From Actinomycetota bacterium (GTDB lineage Bacteria > Actinomycetota > Actinomycetes > Actinomycetales > Microbacteriaceae), in the NCBI GenBank assembly GCA_009927245.1, contig RFNI01000186.1, positions 1 through 7,806 on the forward strand: a DNA stretch of 7,806 nucleotides. The letters are read 5' to 3'. Below the pieces are notes generated by a model that saw only the letters and a list, made by a program, of their open reading frames with translations, did no database searches and was not told where the DNA came from. This document shows, piece by piece, positions 1-6,373 of this stretch. Position 1 is the first letter of the stretch. Each line of letters starts with the position of its first letter. Both the position numbers and the translations under genes were made by a program.

Positions 1-963
1 CTTCGTGGACCAACCGGTCGTGTCTATAAGCATGAGATTCCTGGTGGTCAGCTGAGCAATCTTCGTCAGCAGGCAATCGCTCTTGGTTTAGGCAACCAGT
101 TCGAACGCGTTGAAGACATGTATGCAGCAGCAAACGAAATTCTTGGTAGACCACCAAAGGTCACTCCTTCATCAAAGGTGGTAGGGGATCTAGCACTTCA
201 TCTTGTTGCTGTAAACGCAGACCCAGCTGACTTTGCTGCTAACCCACAGAACTACGACATTCCAGATTCTGTTGTTGGATTCATGGCAGGGGAGTTGGGC
301 GATCTACCTGGTGGGTGGCCTGAACCTTTCAGAACTAAAGTTCTGCAGGGTAAGAACCCTAAGTTCGGTTAGTAGCGGTTTCGGCAGATGACCTTCAGAA
401 GCTTGTTCAGAAGATGCCAAGGTAAGAAGAAGCACTCTAAACAGGTTGCTCTTCCCAGGCCCAACAGCTGAGTTTGAGAAGTCCAGAGCAACCTTCGGTA
501 ACCTCGACCCAGTTGACACTCTTGACTACCTTACGGTCTTGAGCAAGGGTATGAGCATGTCGTTGAGATTGCTAAGGGTGTTCGAATCTTCGTGGGTCTC
601 GAAGCTATTGGCTCACCGGATACCAAGGGCTTTAGAACCGTTATGGCTACCTTCAACGGTCAGCTTCGCCCGATCAACATCAGAGACCGCAAGATCGCAA
701 CCACAGTTGTTTCAGCCGAAAAGGCTAACCTTGCTAACCCAGCTGAAGTCGCGGCACCATTTGCCGGTGTTGTCACCCTTCAGGTAGTTGAGGGCACTCA
801 AGTTGAACTGGGCCAGCCGGTAGCAACCATTGAGGCCATGAAGATGGAAGCCACAATTACCGCCAATACTGCTGGAATTGTCAGGCGTTTAGCCATTTCC
901 AAGACCCAATCGGTTGAATCAGGCGACCTCATCCTTGTCGTTGAACCAAGGCTTAGCGAATAG
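1..963 (+). CDS. pyc: Pyruvate carboxylase, C-terminal part (partial at left edge, three frameshifts)
   Basis: Biotin-dependent enzyme that carboxylates pyruvate to oxaloacetate in the cytoplasm (anaplerosis). The window holds only the C-terminal third or so. Positions 1-369 encode the end of the carboxyltransferase region, with HEIPGGQLSNLRQQA, VTPSSKVVGDLALHLV and LPGGWPEPFR, all typical of the family. The allosteric/linker part follows (LNRLLFPGPTAEFEK, then GLEAIGSPDTKGFRTVM), then the biotinyl domain with EAMKMEA. The biotin-accepting Lys is codon 841-843, 39 residues from the C-terminus, the usual spacing. The reading frame goes 1, 3, 2, 1, with breaks near 369, 419 and 531. Each is repaired by restoring one base, and together they sum to a full codon. 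The apparent stops at 370-372 and 423-425 are out-of-frame artefacts. The gene is followed after 42 nt by the MinD-like gene on the same strand. Identity is secure; whether the live gene is intact is inferred. Confidence 0.93.
367..372 (+). other. Frameshift 1 in pyc (one base missing)
   Basis: The family-like frame (…LQGKNPKFG) runs into a TAG at 370-372. The next coherent frame (VAVSADDLQKLV) starts at 372. Adding one T to the TT at 369-370 joins them as FG-L-VAVSADD. Confidence 0.8.
417..423 (+). other. Frameshift 2 in pyc (one base missing)
   Basis: The frame giving QKLVQKMP meets TAA at 423. Adding one A to the AA at 419-420 gives PKVRRSTLNRLLFPGPT, matching the conserved RATLNRLLFPGPT-like stretch of the family. 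Confidence 0.8.
529..534 (+). other. Frameshift 3 in pyc (one base missing)
   Basis: DTLDYL before the site and YGLEQGYEHVVEIAKGV after it are in different frames. One T added to the TT at 531-532 restores LDYLYGLEQG, the expected family sequence. Confidence 0.85.
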
Positions 964-987
964 ACTTACCCAAGTAGTTATTGATTC

Positions 988-1006
988 AGCCAAGGTTTTC
1001 TTGGCT
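988..1006 (+). repeat. Perfect 7-bp inverted repeat between pyc and the MinD-like gene
   Basis: AGCCAAG (988-994) and CTTGGCT (1000-1006) can form a 7-bp stem with the 5-nt loop GTTTT. No T-run follows on the plus strand, so it is a poor intrinsic terminator. It covers the only SD-like AAGG (992-995) and touches the possible TTG start at 1006, so it could affect translation of the next gene. That role is inference from position alone. Confidence 0.4.
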
Positions 1007-2208
1007 TGGAGATGTTTAAGGATTTAGCTTTGGCTGACAGATTTGATGGTAAAAACTCACGTTCTCGCGATGAAGCAGAGAACAGTGCTGAACTTGGCTC
1101 TGCTGAGATTGAGGCAAGCACAATTGACCTCTCACCAACTACTTCATCTATCAAGGTAATCACCGAAGCAACAGCAATGTTCCAGCAACCGGTGTTTCAG
1201 AGACCGACAGCCTAGCTAGCTCACAGACCGGTTACTCTCGTCGTGACAGCCTCAGAGGCGATACTTTCGATCAGCCAGAGCCAGCTGCGATGTTGACTGC
1301 AGATCGGCTAATTGAACTCAACTCAAAGACCAGACCTGCGCCTGAATCTGGTTTTAGAAGATTCCTATACTTCTTATCTCAAACAATCAACATGGGGGAT
1401 AACCTCCGGTTCGTGAGCGTAAAGCTGTCGATGCAAGAATTGCTGCCAGCTTAGGCGGTGGCGCTAGATTCGTCCCAGTCTCACTCGTAAGGGTGGAGTG
1501 GGTAAGACAACCGTCACAACTCTGCTGGGTATGGCAATGGCGCTAGCTCGTGAAGATCGAGTAATTGCTATCGATGCTAACCCTGACCGTGGAACGCTGG
1601 CTGAACGTGTTAGCAAGTCAACTCGCTTTACTGTTCGCGATGTGGTTAACCGTGCTGCTGCGATTGATGGATTCACTGACTTCTCAACAATGGTTTCTAG
1701 AGATGTCACAAGATTGCACGTCCTTGCCTCTGACAGTGACCCAATGCTTTCAGAAGCCTTCGATGAAGGCGATTACAACGTAGTTGCTGACATGGCTGCT
1801 CGCTATTACACAATCATCTTGACTGACTGTGGAACAGGTATCGTTCACTCAGTTATGCGTCCAACTCTGCAGAGAGCTAACGGGCTTGTAATTGTTTCTG
1901 GTGGTTCAGTTGACGAAGCTCGTTTAGCTTCTGAGACTCTAACCTGGCTTGAGGCTAACGGTTATGGTGATTTGGTTAGAGGATCTGTTGTTGCTCTAAA
2001 CACTGCAACTCAGGGTACCAACCTTGTAAAGCTTGATGAAATCGAAGCTCACTTCAAATCTAGAGTTCGTGCAGTTGTGAAGATTCCATATGACCCAGCT
2101 CTAGCTGCCGGTTCAGTAATCAAGTTTGATCAGCTGCACCGCAACACTCGTGAAGCAGCTCGTGAACTCGCTGCGTTAGTAGTTGAGGGATTGACTAAGA
2201 GCAACTAG
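1006..2208 (+). CDS. MinD/ParA-family P-loop ATPase with long acidic N-terminal region (three frameshifts)
   Basis: Deviant Walker A ATPase of the SIMIBI/MinD class. The C-terminal ~240 residues hold KGGVGKTT (1489-1512, with the signature Lys), VIAIDANPDRGTLAERV as the switch I region, and IILTDCGTG (1813-1839) in the Walker B position. It resembles MinD-like proteins of actinobacteria, including those linked to type VII secretion, more than chromosomal ParA. Upstream lie ~100 acidic, Ser/Thr/Glu-rich, probably disordered residues, then a basic linker (FRRFLYFLSQTINMGD, RERKAVDARIAASLGGG). The frame runs 1, 3, 2, 1, with one base lost near 1155-1212, 1403 and 1479. Corrected length is about 400 aa. 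The start is uncertain: TTG 1006 has AAGG 10 nt upstream, while ATG 1012 in the same frame has GGAG directly against it. def starts 4 nt after the stop, suggesting cotranscription. Substrate and partner are unknown. Confidence 0.82.
1155..1212 (+). other. Frameshift 1 in the MinD-like gene (exact base not resolvable)
   Basis: Frame 1 (…TTSSIKVITEAT) reaches TAG at 1213. Frame 3 is open through the site and continues as ATGVSETDSLASSQTG into the conserved linker. A one-base loss somewhere in this low-complexity segment explains the switch. Confidence 0.65.
1398..1406 (+). other. Frameshift 2 in the MinD-like gene (one base missing)
   Basis: LYFLSQTINMGDN is in frame 3 and PVRERKAVDARIAASLGGG is in frame 2. 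One C added to the CC at 1403-1404 gives MGDNPPVRERK. Confidence 0.75.
1478..1482 (+). other. Frameshift 3 in the MinD-like gene, just before Walker A
   Basis: GGGARFVPV is in frame 2 and LTRKGGVGKTT is in frame 1. One base added within GTCTC gives FVPVLTRKGGVGKT. Without it, the ATP-binding loop would be read from an internal GTG at 1498 and would lack the signature Lys. Confidence 0.8.
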
Positions 2209-2212
2209 TTTC

Positions 2213-2709
2213 ATGACTGTTCGTGAAATAAGACTCTTCGGAGATCCAGTTCTCAAATCGCCCTGTGATCCGATTAAAGACTTCGGTCCTAAGACGCACT
2301 CTCTTATCGAAGATCTGATTGATACCACCAAGGTTCCTGGACGAGCAGGAGTTGCTGCCAACCAAATTGGTATCTCTCTAAGAGCTTTTAGTTACAACGT
2401 TGCTGGCAAAGTTGGCTACCTAATCAACCCAAAGAACTTAGTGCTAAAAGGTGAACCAATTCTTGTTGAAGAAGGTTGTTTATCAGTTCCTGGTAACTGG
2501 CACCTAACCACTCGATACCCAGAGGCAGAGCTACTGGAACTCAACTTGATGGAACTGAAATCACTATTTCAGGAACAGGATTACTAGCCCAAGCACTGCA
2601 ACACGAGCTAGATCACCTAGACGGATTGCTATACCTGGATCGCCTCACTCAAGAGGAGCGCAAGGAAGCAATGAAGATAGTTCGTAAATCAGATTGGTTT
2701 ATGAACTAA
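2213..2709 (+). CDS. def: Peptide deformylase (one frameshift)
   Basis: Metal enzyme that removes the formyl group from the N-terminal Met of new proteins. Frame-corrected length is 165 aa, normal for the family. Motif I is RAGVAANQ (residues ~44-51, catalytic Gln 51), motif II is EGCLS (87-91, metal ligand Cys 89), and motif III is QHELDH (130-135, ligands His 131 and His 135, catalytic Glu 132). The first Gly of the usual GxGxAAxQ motif is Arg here. Motifs I and II are in frame 2 and motif III is in frame 1. The break is near 2531; without correction translation stops at 2587 and loses HExxH. ATG 2213 has no clear SD and lies 4 nt after the upstream TAG, so translation is probably coupled. 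The TAA (2707-2709) overlaps the stop of the convergent fadD gene. Confidence 0.93.
2528..2534 (+). other. Frameshift in def (one base missing)
   Basis: RYPEAE and TGTQLDGTEITISGTGLLAQ are in adjacent frames. One extra base between GAG (2528-2530) and CT restores continuity into the QHELDHLDG active-site motif. Confidence 0.85.
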
Positions 2710-4543
2710 ATCTTGTAATCTCCAATGTTGTGACAGGTTGACTTGGCGCTGTCTGCATAGATGTCATCGATTAGATTTCCAAAGTCCTCACCCACAACGG
2801 ATCTCTTTATCTTTAGTGATGGAGTCAGGTGACCACTCTTCTCAGTTAGGTCGTAAGGAAGAACTGCAAACTTCCTGATTGACTCAGCTGTTGAGAAGTT
2901 GGTGTTCACCGCTTCAATAGCCTTAGAGACCTCTGCAAGGACAGCAGCGTTAGATCTAGCCTCGTCAAGAGTTAGTTGCTCTTTGATGCCGTTGTTGGCT
3001 AGCCAGATAGGCAACATCTCTTCATCGATAGAAACCAATACAGAAACGAATGGCTTAGCGTCACCGATAACAACCGCTTGGCTCACCAGCGGGTTGGCGC
3101 GCAGTGGGTCTTCAAGTAGTGCTGGAGCAACATTCTTACCACCAGCGGTGATAATCAATTCCTTCTTACGTCCTGTAATAGCTAGGAAGCCATCGTCATC
3201 CAAATCTCCGATGTCACCGGTCTTGAACCAGTCACCTTCAAAGATTGACTTGGTTGCATCCTTGTTGTTCCAGTATCCCTTTAGGACGTTAGTTCCACGA
3301 AGCCAGATTTCACCGTCTTCAGCGATCATCACACCACAACCAGGTAGTGGGAAACCAACCTTGCCAATCTTTAGGTTGCTCGGTCGACCAATGGTAACTG
3401 GAGCTGTTGTTTCAGTTAATCCATAACCCTCAAGCACGATCAAACCGATTGCACGGTAGAAGTGACCAAGTCTTGCTCCTAGTGGGCCACCACCGCTGAT
3501 TGCATACTTAACTTCGCCACCCATTGCAGCGCGAAGCTTCTTGTATACAAGAGCGTCAAAGAGTTTGTGCTTGATGTTTAGACCAACGCTTGGACCCTTC
3601 TTGGTGTCTAATGCCATTGACCATGCGATTGCAGTTTCAGCTGCAGCATGGAAGATCTTGCCCTTGCCAGCACCTTCTGCTCTTTGCTCTGCAGAGTTGT
3701 ATACCTTCTCAAAGACACGAGGAACAGCTAGCAAGAATGTTGGGTGGAAGCTCTGCATCGCAGGAGCTACGTTCTTAGCATCTGGCTGGTGACCAACCTT
3801 TACTCCACCAGAGACACAGAGAACAGAAACGAATCTTGCGAAGACGTGAGCCATCGGCAAGAACAAAACTGTTGAACCACCAGGGGCAACTACTTCAGGA
3901 AGAACTGCCTGAGCATTTCTACACAGATCAACGAACCTTGGTGCAGAAGTTCACAACCCTTAGGTCTTCCTGTTGTTCCAGAGGTGTAGATGATTGTCGC
4001 AAGATCCTTCAAGCCATTGCTGGTTCTTCTCTTCTCAAGTTCTTCATCAGAGACACTCTTACCAAGCTTGACTAGGTCAGCTAGATCTTTACCTTCGAAA
4101 GTCCAAGTTGCCTTCACCGCAGGAAGGTTCTTCTGGACACTCTTGAAAAGTTCGAAGTGAGTCTTGTTTTCAAAGATTGCAGCAACAGCACCTGAGTCAC
4201 TCAAGATCCATTCAATCTGGCTAGGAGCAGATGATTCGTAAATTGGAACAGAGACTGCACCGGCAAACCAAAGCGCGAAGTCAGTCAGTGCCCATTCGTA
4301 TCTGGTGGCACTCATGATGCCAACACGTTGCCCGACTTCAATTCCGGAGGCAACGAAACCCTTAGCAAGTGCTCTGACTTCTGCTAGGTAATCCTCTGCC
4401 GTGACATCTTCCCAAACTCCAGGAGAAGTTTGTTTTGACATCAGTGCAAGCTTTGGATCTTTATTGACGCGGTCAATAATGAGGTCGGTGATGTTCGTTT
4501 CTGGACTAGAAACTACTACTAAAGGAACTTCGTTGGTCTTCAT
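2706..4543 (-). CDS. fadD: Long-chain fatty acid-CoA ligase, FadD15-like (one frameshift)
   Basis: AMP-forming ligase that activates fatty acids to acyl-CoA through an acyl-adenylate. Corrected length is about 612 aa, close to FadD15-type enzymes. The upstream piece (4543 to ~3947) holds the N-terminal domain and the phosphate-binding loop YTSGTTGRPKG (residues 186-196). The downstream piece (~3946 to 2706) holds FLPMAHVFARF, then YGLTETT (~374-380), GDWFKTGD with the ribose-binding Asp (~444), and the hinge/C-domain motif GRKKELIITAGGKNV (~458-472). The frame breaks near 3947. One T added there joins GCEL to SAPRFVDLCRNAQAVLPEVV. The ATG has a GGAGG 5 nt upstream. About 14 residues extend past the usual family end. 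It faces def tail to tail with overlapping stops and diverges from glk. A membrane-lipid role fits the nearby plsC. Chain-length preference cannot be told. Confidence 0.93.
3945..3950 (-). other. Frameshift in fadD (one base missing)
   Basis: On the minus strand PKGCEL is followed in-frame by nonfamily residues and a stop at about 3890. The next frame gives FVDLCRNAQAVLPEVV and continues to FLPMAHVFAR. Extending the TT at 3947-3948 by one restores the join. Confidence 0.8.
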
Positions 4544-4548
4544 GTCTG

Positions 4549-4553
4549 CCTCC
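4549..4553 (-). promoter_or_regulatory. Ribosome binding site of fadD
   Basis: GGAGG on the minus strand lies 5 nt before the ATG at 4543-4541. This fixes the fadD start. Confidence 0.7.
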
Positions 4554-4602
4554 GCTGGGTTAGCTCGTAAATGAAACTTTTGACTACTCTACCCGTGGAA
4601 AC

Positions 4603-4631
4603 CCTATATTTCTGCCCCTAGGCTTATCCAA
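4603..4631 (-). promoter_or_regulatory. Candidate fadD promoter in the divergent intergenic region
   Basis: On the minus strand TTGGAT (4631-4626) and TATAGG (4608-4603) are separated by exactly 17 nt. Matches to the sigma-70-type consensus are partial (3/6 and 4/6). The 133-nt region 4544-4676 must serve both divergent genes. I see no clear operator palindrome in it. Confidence 0.35.
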
Positions 4632-4641
4632 ATGATGCCGA

Positions 4642-4647
4642 TATACT
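4642..4647 (+). promoter_or_regulatory. Candidate -10 element for glk (glk-plsC-aroG unit)
   Basis: TATACT differs from TATAAT at one position and lies about 30 nt before the glk start codon. No convincing -35 is found 16-19 nt upstream, so only the -10 is proposed. Confidence 0.35.
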
Positions 4648-4676
4648 GACCAAGTTAACAAAAATAAAGGAACCAG

Positions 4677-5627
4677 ATGAAAACCGTCGGAATCGACATC
4701 GGTGGAACCAAGATCGCAGGAGCTCTTGTCAACGAGGCAGGGGAGATCCTTCGTGATCTGAAGGTGCCAACCCCAGCGAATGATCCAGTTGCACTGCAGG
4801 CTGCCGTTGTGAAGATGGTCGAAGAACTGAGTTCAGGGGAGCAGGTTAGCGCCGTTGGCGTTGCTGCCGCTGGTTTTATTGATGCCAACCAGTCTGTTGT
4901 CTACTACTCACCAAACCTGAGTTGGCGCAACGAACCTCTAAAAGAGAAGCTTGAAGCCGAGCTAGGCCTACCTGTTGTTATCGAGAACGACGCCAATGCT
5001 GCTGGCTGGGCTGAATACCGATTTGGTGCAGGCGCTGGCTATCACCACATGATGATGTTAACCATTGGAACAGGTGTTGGCGGGGCAATCGTGGCTAACG
5101 GTGAACTGTTCCGTGGTGGCTTTGGAATTGGCGCAGAACTTGGACATATGAACTTCGTCCCTAAGGGGAAACTTTGTGGCTGCGGTCAGTACGGATGTTT
5201 AGAGCAGTATGGGTCAGGAACAGCACTTCTAAACTCCGCGAAGGAACTTGTTGCTTCGGGTTCAGAAGAAGCTAAGCGGTTGAAGGAACTCTCAGCTAGC
5301 GTTCCTGAACTAACTGGAAATGAGGTTTACAAGGCCATCCAAGAAGGCGATCCGGGTGCACTAAGGCTTCTTACCGATCTAGGTTCCAACCTTGGCTTGG
5401 CTGTTGCCTCACTGGTTGCAGTTCTCGACCCTGAGATTGTGGTTATCGGTGGAGGAGTGAGCGCTGCTGGGGAACTTCTTCTGGAACCTATTCGCTCTGC
5501 TTACCTAGAGCACCTGCCGGCTAGAGGTTTTAGACCTGAACTGAAGATTGTTGGAGCCCAGCTGCATAACGATGCAGGGGTTGTCGGTGCAGCTGATCTG
5601 GCTAGATTACATTCCAACGGGCGATAA
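4677..5627 (+). CDS. glk: ROK-family glucokinase
   Basis: Phosphorylates glucose to glucose-6-phosphate in the cytoplasm. The 316-aa length is normal and the frame is unbroken. DIGGTK (residues 7-12) is the phosphate-binding loop. ENDAN (103-107) carries the catalytic Asp 105. LTIGTGVGGAI (128-138) is the second nucleotide-binding strand, and GAELGH (152-157) binds sugar. His 157 with CGCGQYGCLE (Cys 167, 169, 174) forms the ROK zinc site. VVIGGGVS (255-262) is the adenosine motif. There is no N-terminal DNA-binding domain, so it is a kinase and not a ROK repressor. ATG 4677 has AAAGGA 5 nt upstream. plsC follows after 43 nt that include a hairpin. Glucose is inferred as the substrate from the close resemblance to actinobacterial Glk; N-acetylmannosamine or another hexose is less likely. 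Confidence 0.92.
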   Translation: MKTVGIDIGGTKIAGALVNEAGEILRDLKVPTPANDPVALQAAVVKMVEELSSGEQVSAVGVAAAGFIDANQSVVYYSPNLSWRNEPLKEKLEAELGLPVVIENDANAAGWAEYRFGAGAGYHHMMMLTIGTGVGGAIVANGELFRGGFGIGAELGHMNFVPKGKLCGCGQYGCLEQYGSGTALLNSAKELVASGSEEAKRLKELSASVPELTGNEVYKAIQEGDPGALRLLTDLGSNLGLAVASLVAVLDPEIVVIGGGVSAAGELLLEPIRSAYLEHLPARGFRPELKIVGAQLHNDAGVVGAADLARLHSNGR

Positions 5628-5633
5628 ACTTAA

Positions 5634-5651
5634 CCCTTAGCGGTCTAAGGG
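5634..5651 (+). repeat. Perfect 7-bp hairpin between glk and plsC
   Basis: CCCTTAG (5634-5640) and CTAAGGG (5645-5651) form a stem with a 4-nt CGGT loop. On the plus strand it is followed by A/G-rich sequence, not U, so it should not be a strong terminator of glk. It could instead be an mRNA processing or stability element, or partly reduce read-through into plsC. On the minus strand it is followed by TTAAGTTT, weakly terminator-like, but no minus-strand gene needs it. Confidence 0.5.
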
Positions 5652-5657
5652 AAAGAG

Positions 5658-5665
5658 AAGGAGGT
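5658..5665 (+). promoter_or_regulatory. Full-consensus ribosome binding site of plsC
   Basis: AAGGAGGT matches the anti-SD tail of 16S rRNA over eight bases. It sits 5 nt before the GTG at 5671 and decides that start. It is much stronger than the SDs of the neighbouring genes. Confidence 0.8.
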
Positions 5666-5670
5666 CCACC

Positions 5671-6345
5671 GTGTGGTACTTTCTGCTGAAGAATATTTTC
5701 CTAGGTCCTGTCCTGAAGGTTCTCTTTCGCCCTTGGATCAAAGGCGCTGAAAAGATTCCAACCGATGGCGCAGCCATTCTGGCTTCGAATCATCTATCTT
5801 TTTCAGATTCCATCTTCTTACCGCTAATGCTCAGAAGACCAGTGGTCTTCCTTGCTAAGAGCGAATACTTCACTGGTAAGGGCATCAAAGGAACTTTATC
5901 TCGCTGGTTCTTCAAGGGAACCGGCCAGCTGCCTATCGACAGAAGTGGCGGTAAGGCTTCGGAGGCGGCACTAAACACCGGTCTAAGTGTTCTAGCCCAG
6001 AGCCAACTACTTGGTATCTACCCTGAAGGAACCAGATCGCCAGATGGCAGATTGTTTAGAGGTAGAACAGGTATCGCTCGTATGGTTCTTGAGGCAAAGG
6101 TTCCAGTTTTCCCAGTTGCAATGATTGATACCGAGAAGGTTCAACCGATTGGTAGAAAACTTCCAAGAATTCGCCGTATCGGTGTCGTCGTAGGGGAGCC
6201 ACTGGACTTCTCTCGCTTTGCTGGAATGGAAGGCGATCGTCTAGTTCTCAGAGCAGTGACAGATGAGATAATTTATGAGCTAATGAAGCTCAGCGGGCAG
6301 GAATACATCGACGTATATGCCTCAACACTAAAAGAACGTCGCTAG
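5671..6345 (+). CDS. plsC: 1-acyl-sn-glycerol-3-phosphate acyltransferase (PlsC/LPLAT family)
   Basis: Transfers an acyl chain to lysophosphatidic acid to make phosphatidic acid at the inner face of the membrane. The protein has 224 aa, typical of compact bacterial members. NHLSFSD (residues 40-46) is the HX4D catalytic motif with His 41 and Asp 46. GQLPIDR (~85-91) fits block II. EGTR (119-122) followed by FRGRTG (129-134) binds the glycerol phosphate. VPVFPVA (144-150) is block IV. The N-terminal ~20 residues are hydrophobic and probably anchor it to the membrane. Translation starts at GTG behind a perfect SD. It lies between glk and aroG on the same strand, 43 and 28 nt away. The related mycobacterial gene next to aroG is annotated as the same enzyme class. 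The exact acyl acceptor is not shown by sequence. Confidence 0.9.
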   Translation: MWYFLLKNIFLGPVLKVLFRPWIKGAEKIPTDGAAILASNHLSFSDSIFLPLMLRRPVVFLAKSEYFTGKGIKGTLSRWFFKGTGQLPIDRSGGKASEAALNTGLSVLAQSQLLGIYPEGTRSPDGRLFRGRTGIARMVLEAKVPVFPVAMIDTEKVQPIGRKLPRIRRIGVVVGEPLDFSRFAGMEGDRLVLRAVTDEIIYELMKLSGQEYIDVYASTLKERR

Positions 6346-6373
6346 TAATCCCACCGAGACAAGGAATAACAAA

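Noticed and set aside
1..963. pyc as a genuine pseudogene
   Set aside because: All breaks are one-base losses that restore family sequence, and the same defect hits neighbouring genes including normally essential def.
1478..1500. Programmed ribosomal frameshifting before Walker A of the ATPase
   Set aside because: No slippery heptamer or downstream structure is apparent, and similar shifts occur in all nearby genes.
1464..1709. Minus-strand ORF opposite the Walker A region
   Set aside because: Low-complexity shadow of the conserved ATPase frame, with no domain.
2899..3426. 175-aa plus-strand ORF within fadD
   Set aside because: It is antisense to well-conserved fadD motifs and has no recognisable domain; a shadow of the real gene.
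4544..4676. Operator or riboswitch in the divergent fadD/glk spacer
   Set aside because: No clear palindrome or structured aptamer-like pattern found; only partial promoter-like hexamers and SD sequences.
4677..5627. ROK-family transcriptional repressor
   Set aside because: The protein starts directly at the DIGGTK phosphate loop; there is no N-terminal helix-turn-helix domain.
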